Of a stretch of 42,718 nt of DNA, positions 8,101 to 15,950 are shown piece after piece. The notes beneath the pieces were generated by a model. The model had not been told where the DNA came from. It worked only from the letters and a program-made list of their open reading frames with translations, and did not search any database. Position numbers and translations under genes: made by a program. This DNA is from Clostridiales bacterium (GTDB lineage: Bacteria; Bacillota; Clostridia; Peptostreptococcales; Anaerovoracaceae): contig WRJK01000013.1 of the NCBI GenBank assembly GCA_009782285.1, positions 1 to 42,718 of the forward strand, written 5' to 3'. Each line of letters begins with the position of its first letter. The first letter of the stretch is position 1.

Positions 8101-8910
8101 ATGAATTACGAGGAATTTTATCAGGATTTGCAGGCGCTGGAAAAAGGAATTAAGGAAAAACTGCAAGGCACGCAAAAGAGCTTTAAGAGCATAACCAAAA
8201 ACTCCGAAAAGGGGGATTTGAAAAACTTGGCCAAGGGCATTGCGCAGCTGAAGGTTTATTTAGGCGAAACAGAGGGTTTGGCAGAAAGCCTAGAGGAGCT
8301 GGCAGGAAGCTTTGACGGAAGGGAATACATCGAAAGCGGGGATTTTGCCATGCAGCTCGTAGAATGCTGCGAGCAGTGTTCCGTCGACATCAAGGGCGAG
8401 TTTCCGGTATATGAAATTTTCCCGTACAAAGTCAGGATCGACGCTGAAAACCAGGAGCTTTCCGTCAACAAGAAAAAGTTCCAGTGCGCCCGCCCGCTCA
8501 AATTCGTCCAAGACATCAAGGCCAGCAGGGAGAAGTACCTGAAAGCGCAATTCAACGCCAGCTTGTTCCTGAACGAGCTAGCGGCGGCCTACGACCTGAA
8601 CGTCGCTGTCAAAGAGAGGAAAAACAAAGGCAAAAGCAAAGGCAAGGATGTGGTCGACGGGCACCAATTGATGCTGTGGGATATCTACAGCTACATAGCG
8701 CCGACGCAGAGGGCGAAGAAGGAATACGACATGCAGAACTTCGCTTTCGATTTGGCCCGCCTGTACTCCTCAGAAATCAAGGCTACAAAGGACGAAAGGA
8801 AATTCCAGTTTGGCCCAGGCAAGGCGACGACCAAGCATATACGCATATTGGACGGGGACGGCAACGAGCAGATGCTTGAGACGGTGCGTTTCTACAAAGA
8901 CGGGCAGTAG
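8101..8910 (+). CDS. Unrecognised protein, first gene of the polC operon
   Basis: 269 residues; I do not recognise a family. The first 90 residues are charged and helix-prone (LEKGIKEKLQGTQKSFKSITKNSEKGDLKNLAKGI), perhaps a coiled coil. A middle segment, GEFPVYEIFPYKVRIDAENQELSVNKKKFQCARPLKFVQDI, looks like a mixed alpha/beta domain. A lysine-rich linker (KERKNKGKSKGKDV) leads to a C-terminal part with LARLYSSEIKATKDERKFQFGPGK. There is no signal peptide or membrane segment, so it is probably cytosolic. It starts at ATG 8101 after AGGAGAGG. 26 bases separate it from the ATPase behind it, so it is probably a partner subunit of the two ATPases. Small unknown proteins often accompany BrxD-like ATPases in defence loci, but that link is inference. 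Confidence 0.75.
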   Translation: MNYEEFYQDLQALEKGIKEKLQGTQKSFKSITKNSEKGDLKNLAKGIAQLKVYLGETEGLAESLEELAGSFDGREYIESGDFAMQLVECCEQCSVDIKGEFPVYEIFPYKVRIDAENQELSVNKKKFQCARPLKFVQDIKASREKYLKAQFNASLFLNELAAAYDLNVAVKERKNKGKSKGKDVVDGHQLMLWDIYSYIAPTQRAKKEYDMQNFAFDLARLYSSEIKATKDERKFQFGPGKATTKHIRILDGDGNEQMLETVRFYKDGQ

Positions 8911-8936
8911 CTAGGGCGAAGGGTTGGAGGTTTGCA

Positions 8937-10151
8937 TTGGGAAACGATTACAAGACAGGGGTGTCGCTGCTTAAGCAGGGGCAGGCACCCGGCAATATGG
9001 ATATTTTAAACGAGGTTTCCGTGGGCATACGCCCTTTCGTCGGTTTTTTGAAAGAGAAATACCTGCAGGAGTACATCTCCAATGGCGGCAGCAAGATAAA
9101 ATTCGTGACTGGAAGGGCAGGGAGCGGCAAAACCCATTTTCTGCAGTTCCTTTCCGGCGAAGCCGAAAGCGCAGGGTTCAAGGCCGTCGGCTTTTCTGCC
9201 AAAGACGTCTGGCTGCACGACTTCAAAAGCATCTATTTGGAAATACTGGGCCGGTGCGATTTGGCTGGCTGCATTAAAAGGTGCGCAGGGCAGGTGGTCA
9301 AGGAGCTTGGCTACTGCGAGTCTGACATACCGGAAGGAATGTCGTTTGCGGACTACCTTTCAGGCATTGGGGAGCTGGATGCCTTGACGAAAAAAGAAAT
9401 CAGGAACCAGCTTCAAAAGATGTTCTTAAAAAACCCGCTGATGGACAGCAATTTCGCCATAGCGTGCAGCCTGCTCGCAGGAGGGGCGCTTGGGCACCCC
9501 GCTTTGGAGAGCCAGAACAGGGAGCAGTTGATGCTGTGGCTTTTCGGAAACAAGGACGTTGCACTGCCCGCAATCCGGCGCCTGGGGCTGGCGCCCTCAA
9601 GGATAACCAGATACAACGCAAGGCACATGCTCAGGTCGCTCGCCGAGCTGCACAGCTTGGCAGGCTGCCCGGGGATATTGATAACCATTGACAACGTAGA
9701 CATTTTGGCGTACTCGAGTTCAATGGACACTATCCGCTACACGAAGATGAAACGCACGGACGCCTACGAAAGCATAAGGGAGCTCATAGACGAAATAGAC
9801 ACGCTCAGAAACATAATGTTCGTTTTCTCGTTTGACAGGAGGCTGATAGACGACGAGCTGGCCGGCTTGAAATCGTACTACGCTTTGTGGGCCCGCATAC
9901 AAAACGAAATAGTGTCAGGCAATTTCAACCAGTTCACCGACATCATCGATATGGACGTTTTGGGCAAGCGGATATATACAAGGGAAGCAATCGTCGAAAT
10001 GTCGGAACGGCTTGCAGGCGTCATCGGCACAGCCAGCAGCGGTGCCAGGGGCATAAGCGCAGAGAAGGCGGAAGAGATGATTTCGCTTTCGCATTTTACG
10101 GGGACATCCCTGCCGAGGCAGGTAGTGAAGGAGGTGCTCGCGGATGATTGA
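8937..10151 (+). CDS. P-loop ATPase, BREX/DUF2791-like, first of pair
   Basis: 404 residues starting at TTG 8937, six bases after GGAGG (8926-8930). Walker A is GRAGSGKT (residues 59-66) and a Walker-B-like strand is GILITIDNVD (Asp252, Asp255). The sequence around it (a long helical middle with RYNARHMLRSLAELHSLAG before the strand, then RRLIDDELAGLKSYYALWARIQNEI) has the build of BREX-type ATP-binding proteins (DUF2791/BrxD), though more diverged than the next gene. Asn253 replaces the usual catalytic Glu after the Walker B Asp, so hydrolysis may be weak. Its last codons overlap the next gene's start by eight bases, indicating coupled translation and perhaps a hetero-oligomer with the following ATPase. 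Confidence 0.72.
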   Translation: MGNDYKTGVSLLKQGQAPGNMDILNEVSVGIRPFVGFLKEKYLQEYISNGGSKIKFVTGRAGSGKTHFLQFLSGEAESAGFKAVGFSAKDVWLHDFKSIYLEILGRCDLAGCIKRCAGQVVKELGYCESDIPEGMSFADYLSGIGELDALTKKEIRNQLQKMFLKNPLMDSNFAIACSLLAGGALGHPALESQNREQLMLWLFGNKDVALPAIRRLGLAPSRITRYNARHMLRSLAELHSLAGCPGILITIDNVDILAYSSSMDTIRYTKMKRTDAYESIRELIDEIDTLRNIMFVFSFDRRLIDDELAGLKSYYALWARIQNEIVSGNFNQFTDIIDMDVLGKRIYTREAIVEMSERLAGVIGTASSGARGISAEKAEEMISLSHFTGTSLPRQVVKEVLADD

Positions 10152-11355
10152 TTTTGAATCAAGGAAGATCATCGAGGCTCTGCGCTCAGGCGTTTCTTCA
10201 AGGGCGGCTGGGCAGTATTTTTCCTCAGCCAGGCAAGGCCTGCTGTCGGACATTTCAAAAAAGCTTAGCGAAGCATGCGAAAGCAAAGCTTCGGGCGGCA
10301 TGGTTGTTTCAGGAAGGTACGGAGAAGGGAAAACCCACATGCTGAACACCGTGTTCAGCATGGCGCATAGTGAAAACATGGTTGTCAGCCTGATCTCTGT
10401 CAGCAAGGAGACCCCCTTTGACAAGCTGTACCTAGTCTACAAAAAGATGCTGAGCAACACTTACCTGCCAGGGCGGCTGCAGCCGGGTTTCATGGACACC
10501 CTCATGAACATAACGGAGGGAAGCCCTATTGCCGTCGACATGCTGGCTTATACGGCTAAGCAGCTCGACGTAGACAAGCTCTACTACTTGCTGCGCTCTT
10601 ACTTCAAAACCGACGACATGGACGAGAAATACCTGATTCAGGCAGATCTCGAAGGCGATTTCATCAGCAACAAGTCGCTGAAGCAGATATACAAGCGCAT
10701 ATGCTCAGAAAAAGCGGAATACAACGTCAATTTTGTCAGAACCAAGCACATGAGCGATTATTTTTCAATGATGAGCCGCCTTTTCCAGTGCATGGGCTAC
10801 AGCGGCTGGGTCATCTTGGTCGACGAGGCGGAGCTCATTAGGGGCCTTGGTAAAAAAGCAAGGCTGAAAGCCTACAGGAACATGGCTGGCTTCCTGTTCC
10901 CGGATGCAAAGCAGCAGGCGACTTACAGCATTTTCACTATGACCGACGACTATTTCGACGACGTAATCGAAGGCAAGCATGAATACGACAATCTCAACGA
11001 AGCGGATTTTGAGCAGGGCGACCGGGAGCTCGTTGAGAAGGCGCTTGGGAGCATTGAGTCAGCGAAGCAGCTGGTGCAGCTGGACAAAGAAGAGATACTG
11101 ATGATAATGGCGAAACTGATAGATTTCTACAAGAAGGCTTACGGCTGGAACCCAAACATCGACATGGGCGAGATACTTCGGAGGACAGACAACCGGGGGT
11201 ACCTGCTGCGCACCAGGATCAGGGCCTGCGTCGAGTACTTGGACCAGCTGTATCAGTACAATGAAGTCTCGGACATTAAGATAAACGAGCTGGGGCAGGC
11301 CAGCTACGAAGAAGATTTGCCTTCCTTGGAAGGTTTGGCGGAGATGCAGGTTTAA
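10144..11355 (+). CDS. BrxD/DUF2791-like ATP-binding protein
   Basis: 403 residues. The N-terminus (DFESRKIIEALRSGVSSRAAGQYFSSAR), Walker A GRYGEGKTHML (from residue 57), and WVILVDEAELI (Asp227-Glu228) are the hallmarks of the BREX-associated ATP-binding family DUF2791, whose best-known member is BrxD. The Walker B acid pair is intact, unlike in its upstream partner, so this is probably the active ATPase. In BREX such proteins sit with a methylase, PglZ and BrxC; none of those is here. Instead the stop codon (11353-11355) overlaps the ATG of polC by one base. A 25-bp palindrome lies in the coding sequence just after Walker A. Start ATG 10144 has GGAGG 10 bases upstream. Confidence 0.8.
   Translation: MIDFESRKIIEALRSGVSSRAAGQYFSSARQGLLSDISKKLSEACESKASGGMVVSGRYGEGKTHMLNTVFSMAHSENMVVSLISVSKETPFDKLYLVYKKMLSNTYLPGRLQPGFMDTLMNITEGSPIAVDMLAYTAKQLDVDKLYYLLRSYFKTDDMDEKYLIQADLEGDFISNKSLKQIYKRICSEKAEYNVNFVRTKHMSDYFSMMSRLFQCMGYSGWVILVDEAELIRGLGKKARLKAYRNMAGFLFPDAKQQATYSIFTMTDDYFDDVIEGKHEYDNLNEADFEQGDRELVEKALGSIESAKQLVQLDKEEILMIMAKLIDFYKKAYGWNPNIDMGEILRRTDNRGYLLRTRIRACVEYLDQLYQYNEVSDIKINELGQASYEEDLPSLEGLAEMQV
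10338..10362. other. 25-bp perfect palindrome inside the BrxD-like gene
   Basis: The 12-base arms CATGCTGAACAC (10338-10349) and GTGTTCAGCATG (10351-10362) are exact reverse complements around a single C. They encode HMLNTVFSM directly after Walker A. No T tract follows. It could be a protein-binding site, an mRNA hairpin or chance. Confidence 0.8.
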
Positions 11356-14300
11356 TGAATCAAATTATAGAACAAACCATCTCCTGGGACAAAATAGGGG
11401 TTCATGACAGAAGCGAATACAAGTACGCTCTGGGCAATGCCAGAATTTCTAAAGACAGGCAGGTGCTGACGGTCAGCATGGACCTGAATTTCATCATACC
11501 GCATTCCGACATTTGTACACTGAAACAGAAAATAAAAGGGAAAGCTTCCGGCGTTGGCGACGTCGAGTTTGCTTTCAACTACAAGAACCTGGTTCTTACC
11601 GAGCAAGAGGCGGTAAGGGGCTACCTTCCATACGCAGCAGAGGAAGCAGCAGGAAGTTTTCCGGCGGCTGCGCGGGCTTTGATTACTGACGAATTCCTGA
11701 TGGCTGACGGTGCGCTGACCCTCTACACGTCGGAAGGCGCTGCGGCCGAAGAGCTTGGCAGGTCCGCAACGTCCCTCTTTGAGGGGATGTTCATGAAAAC
11801 CCTAGGGCTTGACAAGAAAATAAGCTTTGAAAGCCGAGGTGGGGAGCTTGCCGAGAAAGCCCCCAAACCTTCGAAGAAGAAGGCTGACGGGCGGGGGGCT
11901 GGCGCCAAGGGCAAAAATAGCGGCATCATAAAACGCGTAACAGGCGACGCCGTGGCGCTGAGGCATGTTTCCCCGGACAGCGGCAGCGTGGTGGTTGAAG
12001 GCGAATTGTTCAAAATGAGCCAGATGACCATAAAGAGCGGGAACAAGCTGGTGACGCTCCTTGTCACTGACAAGACGACTTCAATCTGCGGAAAAGCGTT
12101 TTTGACAGACGAAAAGTGGGACGAACTGAGGAGCTACCTGAAAGAAGGCGATTTTGTAAGGCTGCAGGGCGAAGCCGAATGGGACAAATTCGAAAATGCG
12201 ACGGTGCTTTCCGTAAAAGGAGTAGAAAAAGGCCATAAGCACGTCAGGGAGGATCATAGCGAGAACCCAAGGGTTGAGCTTCACGCACACACAAAGATGA
12301 GCGCTATGGACGGGCTGAACGACGTTGAGGAGATGGTTAAGCTTGCGGCGTCGTGGAACCACAAGGCAATAGCCATCACCGACCATGGGGTCGTCCAGGC
12401 TTTCCCGGACGCGGCGAAGGCGGTGAAGGGCGGCAAGCTCGGCATAAAAATCATATACGGAGTCGAGGGGTACTTTTTCGACGACGGAAAATACACAAAG
12501 CCTGATGGGGGCATCGACTACAAAAAGCCGGCTACCTACCATATTATAATCCTTGCTCGGACAAGGGAGGGGCTGAAAAACCTGTACAAACTGGTTTCCA
12601 TGTCGCACCTTGAATACTTCTACAAAAAGCCGCGCATACCGAAATCCGTACTGAGTGCACACAGAGAGGGCCTGCTAGTAGGCTCCGCGTGCCAAGCCGG
12701 CGAGGTGTACAGGGCTGTGCTTGAGAAAAAAGGCGAGGGTGAAGCCGAAAAACTGGCGGGGTTTTACGACTACCTAGAGGTGCAGCCACTGATCAACAAC
12801 CAGTTTCTGATTGACAACAAGACGGTTTCGGGCGTTGAGGAGCTCAAGGAAATCAACAGAAGGATAGTCGAGCTGGGTGAGAGGCTGGGGAAGCCGGTCG
12901 TCGCCACCTGCGACGCTCATTATCAAGATCCCGAAGACGCGTTGTACAGAAAAATACTGATGGCGGGGCAAGGCTACAAGGATCTGGAAGGCGACGAAGG
13001 GCTGTATGTCAGGACGACTGAGGAAATGCTGGAAGAATTCAGCTATTTGGGCAAGGACAAGGCGAATGACGTGGTCGTGGTTGCGCCGAACGCGATCGCT
13101 GCATTGGTTGAGGACATCAGCCCGGTCCCGGCAGAGAAGTGCCCGCCAAAGATCAAGGACGCCGACGAAACGCTGAGGGAAAGGTGCATGGAGCGGGCGT
13201 GGTCCCTGTACGGAAAGCCCTTGCCCGAGGCCATAGGGCAAAGGCTCGAAAGGGAGCTTGATTCCATCATCAACAATGGTTACGCGGTCATGTACGTTTC
13301 TGCCGAGATGCTGGTGCAGAAATCCCTTGCAGACGGGTACCTAGTCGGATCGAGAGGCTCTGTCGGCTCGTCCTTGGCGGCGACTATGGCGGGGATCACG
13401 GAAGTCAACCCTTTGCCGGCGCATTACGTATGCCCCAGCTGCAAGCATTTCGAATGGGGCGACCCAGCCAAGTACGAGTGCGGAGTGGACATGGACGAAA
13501 AGAGCTGCCCAGAGTGCGGCAAGAGGATGAACCAAGACGGGTTCATGATACCTTTTGAGACGTTTCTCGGGTTTGAAGGCGACAAGGAGCCTGACATCGA
13601 CCTGAACTTTGCCGGCGAGTACCAAGTGTGCGCGCACAAGTACGTTGAAGAGATATTCGGCAAGAATAACGTGTTCAGGGCGGGGACCATCGGTACGATA
13701 GCAAGCAGGACGGCTTACGGGTTTGTCATGAAGTATTTCGAAGAGCGCGGCATTCCTCTGAACAAATGGGAAGCAGACAGGCTTGCAATGTGCTGCACCG
13801 GGGTCAGGAGGACCACAGGGCAGCACCCGGGAGGGATAATCATAGTACCACAAGGCCGTGAGATATATGAATTCTGCCCTGTGCAGCACCCTGCCAACGA
13901 CACTGGGACGGACATAGTGACCACACACTTCGATTACCACGCCATTGACAAAAACCTGTTCAAGCTGGACATACTTGGCCACGACGCGCCATCGATGATA
14001 AGGCACCTGCAGGACATGACCGGGGTGGACCCGCTAACGCTGCCGCTCAAAGACGCAAAAGTCAACAGCATTTTCAACGGCATTGAGGCGCTGGGGATAA
14101 AGGCGGCCGATTACAAATACACTCATGGCAGTTACGGCATACCGGAGTTTGGGACACGCTTCGTCAGGCAGATGCTGGACGACACCAAACCCGAAAAGTT
14201 CGCCGACCTAGTCAAGATATCCGGGTGCTCCCATGGCACGAACGTCTGGCGAAACAATGCGCTGGATTACATAAAGAGCGGGACGGCGACGATGGACGAC

Positions 14301-15014
14301 ATCATTTCAACAAGAGACGACATAATGAGGTTCCTTATCCTGAAGGGCCTTCCGAACAACGACGCTTTCAGGATAATGGAGAGCGTCAGGAGGGGCGAGG
14401 GCGTAAAAGAGAAAGAGGCTGACCTCATGAGGCAAAATGGCGTTCCCGAGTGGTACATCGAGTCGTGCAGGAAAATCGAGTACATGTTCCCCCGGGCGCA
14501 CGCCGTGGCATACGTCATGATGGCTTACAGGATAGCGCATTTTAAAGTGTATCACCCGGTGGAGTTTTATGCGGCGTACTTCACGACGAAAGCAAGCAAT
14601 TTCGACGCAGACACGATATTGAAGGGGCCAGCTGCAATACTTGACAGGATATCAGCGGTAGAGGTGAAAGGGAAGAGCGCCACCCAGAAAGAAGAAGACG
14701 AGGCAACGGTGTTCGAAGCGGCGTATGAGATGTACTCGAGAGGCCATGAATTCTTGCCGGCGAGGATCGAGAGTTCTTTCGCGTCGAAGTTCACGGTAAT
14801 GGACGGAAAAGTCCTGATGCCGCTGCTTGTGCTTTCGGGGCTTGGGGAAACAGCCGCCAAGGCGATTGCAGAGGAGCATGAGAAGAGGCCGTTCAATACA
14901 ATTGATGATTTAAGGGAAAGGGCAAAGGTCAACAAGACAGCAATCGAGGCGCTGAGGAAGCACGGTGCCCTTGATGGGCTGCCTGAGTCGGACCAGCTTA
15001 GTTTTTTCCAGTAA
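11355..15014 (+). CDS. polC: DNA polymerase III alpha subunit, PolC type, lacking the exonuclease domain
   Basis: 1219 residues. In order: PolC N-terminal domain, a Lys-rich linker (about 170-195), an OB-fold (to about 300), the PHP domain starting RVELHAHTKMSAMDG, then the polymerase core. Seen in the core: YLVGSRGSVGSS, a zinc-binding CPSC...CPEC pair, the catalytic PDIDLNF (Asp747 and Asp749), GVRRTTGQHPGGII, and the helix-hairpin end QLSFFQ. In typical PolC (about 1430 residues) a DnaQ-like 3'-5' exonuclease of about 180 residues interrupts PHP. Here IIYGVEGYFFDDGKY passes through a short linker straight into ATYHIIILARTREGLKNL, so that insert is absent. The rimP-nusA operon lies downstream as in Bacillus, so this looks like the housekeeping copy. 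It starts at ATG 11355 inside the stop of the ATPase gene with only a weak ribosome binding site. Confidence 0.93.
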   Translation: MNQIIEQTISWDKIGVHDRSEYKYALGNARISKDRQVLTVSMDLNFIIPHSDICTLKQKIKGKASGVGDVEFAFNYKNLVLTEQEAVRGYLPYAAEEAAGSFPAAARALITDEFLMADGALTLYTSEGAAAEELGRSATSLFEGMFMKTLGLDKKISFESRGGELAEKAPKPSKKKADGRGAGAKGKNSGIIKRVTGDAVALRHVSPDSGSVVVEGELFKMSQMTIKSGNKLVTLLVTDKTTSICGKAFLTDEKWDELRSYLKEGDFVRLQGEAEWDKFENATVLSVKGVEKGHKHVREDHSENPRVELHAHTKMSAMDGLNDVEEMVKLAASWNHKAIAITDHGVVQAFPDAAKAVKGGKLGIKIIYGVEGYFFDDGKYTKPDGGIDYKKPATYHIIILARTREGLKNLYKLVSMSHLEYFYKKPRIPKSVLSAHREGLLVGSACQAGEVYRAVLEKKGEGEAEKLAGFYDYLEVQPLINNQFLIDNKTVSGVEELKEINRRIVELGERLGKPVVATCDAHYQDPEDALYRKILMAGQGYKDLEGDEGLYVRTTEEMLEEFSYLGKDKANDVVVVAPNAIAALVEDISPVPAEKCPPKIKDADETLRERCMERAWSLYGKPLPEAIGQRLERELDSIINNGYAVMYVSAEMLVQKSLADGYLVGSRGSVGSSLAATMAGITEVNPLPAHYVCPSCKHFEWGDPAKYECGVDMDEKSCPECGKRMNQDGFMIPFETFLGFEGDKEPDIDLNFAGEYQVCAHKYVEEIFGKNNVFRAGTIGTIASRTAYGFVMKYFEERGIPLNKWEADRLAMCCTGVRRTTGQHPGGIIIVPQGREIYEFCPVQHPANDTGTDIVTTHFDYHAIDKNLFKLDILGHDAPSMIRHLQDMTGVDPLTLPLKDAKVNSIFNGIEALGIKAADYKYTHGSYGIPEFGTRFVRQMLDDTKPEKFADLVKISGCSHGTNVWRNNALDYIKSGTATMDDIISTRDDIMRFLILKGLPNNDAFRIMESVRRGEGVKEKEADLMRQNGVPEWYIESCRKIEYMFPRAHAVAYVMMAYRIAHFKVYHPVEFYAAYFTTKASNFDADTILKGPAAILDRISAVEVKGKSATQKEEDEATVFEAAYEMYSRGHEFLPARIESSFASKFTVMDGKVLMPLLVLSGLGETAAKAIAEEHEKRPFNTIDDLRERAKVNKTAIEALRKHGALDGLPESDQLSFFQ

Positions 15015-15062
15015 GGGTATAAAAGCGCACCCCATTGCAACGATGAAAGGAGAAAACCTGAG

Positions 15063-15797
15063 ATGACAGCTTTTACACTCAAAATTATTGCAACCGCAAG
15101 CATGCTGACAGACCACGTCGGCGTCGTTTTCGACGTGCCGGCGGTTTTTCGCGGGATAGGCAGAATAGCCTTCCCGATTTACGCCTTCATGATTGCCCAA
15201 GGCTGTGTGCACACAAAGAACATCAACAGGTACCTAGCGCGGCTCGGAATTTTCGCCATCATTTCCGAGATACCCTACGACATGGTGTTCTCAGGCAAAA
15301 ATGCAGCTATTGACTTTTACGCGGATGTTAGCTTCTTGAACAGCACCAACATATTTTACACGCTTTTCCTCGGCGTTGCCTGCATCGCCTTGTACGAAAA
15401 GCTTAACACGTTGCGCATCCCACAGGTTTTTCCGGGAAAAGGGGAAAACGGGGAAGTCGCCGTGGGGCAAAGGTTATTTTCGCTCATTGCGGTGCTGCCG
15501 CCGGCACTGGCTGCATACGCCCTTGACGTGGACTACGGCGTGTTCGGCGTCTGCTGGATATTCGCGCTGTACCTAGCCGGACCTGGAAACAAGATAACGC
15601 GGGGCTTGGTTTTAGCCGCCGGCGCGGTGTGCCTGTATTGGTACTCTATATTCTACCTGTCGTTTGCGATAGTTCCCGTCGTTTGCGTTTCGCTGTACAA
15701 TGGGAAGCAGGGGCCGAAAGCGAAATGGGCGTTTTATGCTTTTTACCCGGTGCACTTGGCAGCGCTGGCTCTGGCTTATTCTGCCCTCAATTGGTGA
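15063..15797 (+). CDS. TraX-family membrane protein
   Basis: 244 residues with about seven to eight hydrophobic segments. The beginning (TLKIIATASMLTDHVGVVF, with the conserved DH), RIAFPIYAFMIAQGCVHTKN and ARLGIFAIISEIPYDM are the signature motifs of the TraX family, named after the F-plasmid protein that acetylates pilin. Chromosomal Bacillota members are common and their substrate is unknown. AAGGAG (about 15048) precedes ATG 15063. It lies between polC and rimP, which are usually adjacent in Bacillota, so it may have been inserted there. It follows polC by 48 bases and could be co-transcribed. Confidence 0.88.
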   Translation: MTAFTLKIIATASMLTDHVGVVFDVPAVFRGIGRIAFPIYAFMIAQGCVHTKNINRYLARLGIFAIISEIPYDMVFSGKNAAIDFYADVSFLNSTNIFYTLFLGVACIALYEKLNTLRIPQVFPGKGENGEVAVGQRLFSLIAVLPPALAAYALDVDYGVFGVCWIFALYLAGPGNKITRGLVLAAGAVCLYWYSIFYLSFAIVPVVCVSLYNGKQGPKAKWAFYAFYPVHLAALALAYSALNW

Positions 15798-15799
15798 TA

Positions 15800-15835
15800 T
15801 TTGAGAAATAAACTCACAATTTGTGAAATAAGCTC
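15800..15835. repeat. Direct repeat abutting the rimP promoter
   Basis: TTTGAGAAATAAACTC (15800-15815) and TTTGTGAAATAAGCTC (15820-15835) match at 14 of 16 positions with a 20-base start-to-start period, about two helical turns. The second copy ends exactly at the -35 TTGCAA. The arrangement suggests an activator or repressor binding site for the rimP operon. Confidence 0.6.
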
Positions 15836-15864
15836 TTGCAATCACCGGATTTTTGTGATAGGAT
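15836..15864 (+). promoter_or_regulatory. Promoter of the rimP-nusA-infB operon
   Basis: TTGCAA (15836-15841), a 17-base spacer ending TGTGA, and TAGGAT (15859-15864), giving an extended -10. It resembles the promoter at 8034-8062. A tandem direct repeat lies immediately upstream and a leader hairpin downstream. Confidence 0.6.
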
Positions 15865-15888
15865 ATTTGTTGAAGTAATAGGCGTGCA

Positions 15889-15913
15889 AGAGAGTGGGTG
15901 ATGCCCACTCTCT
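15889..15913 (+). promoter_or_regulatory. Leader hairpin upstream of rimP
   Basis: AGAGAGTGGG (15889-15898) and CCCACTCTCT (15904-15913) form a perfect 10-base-pair stem with a five-base loop, followed by GATTTTG. It lies between the promoter and rimP in the transcribed leader. The T run is short, so it may be an attenuator, a protein-binding or processing site, or a weak terminator for polC-traX transcription. Confidence 0.6.
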
Positions 15914-15950
15914 GATTTTGTGAACGAAGCAACGGTAGGGGAGGACTGTG

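Noticed and set aside
8101-11355. A BREX defence system
   Set aside because: Only BrxD-like ATPases are present; no PglZ, BrxC, BrxA/B, methylase or Lon-like protease is in the window.
15889-15920. Hairpin before rimP as a simple intrinsic terminator
   Set aside because: The stem is perfect but is followed only by GATTTTG, so I list it as a leader element of undecided role.
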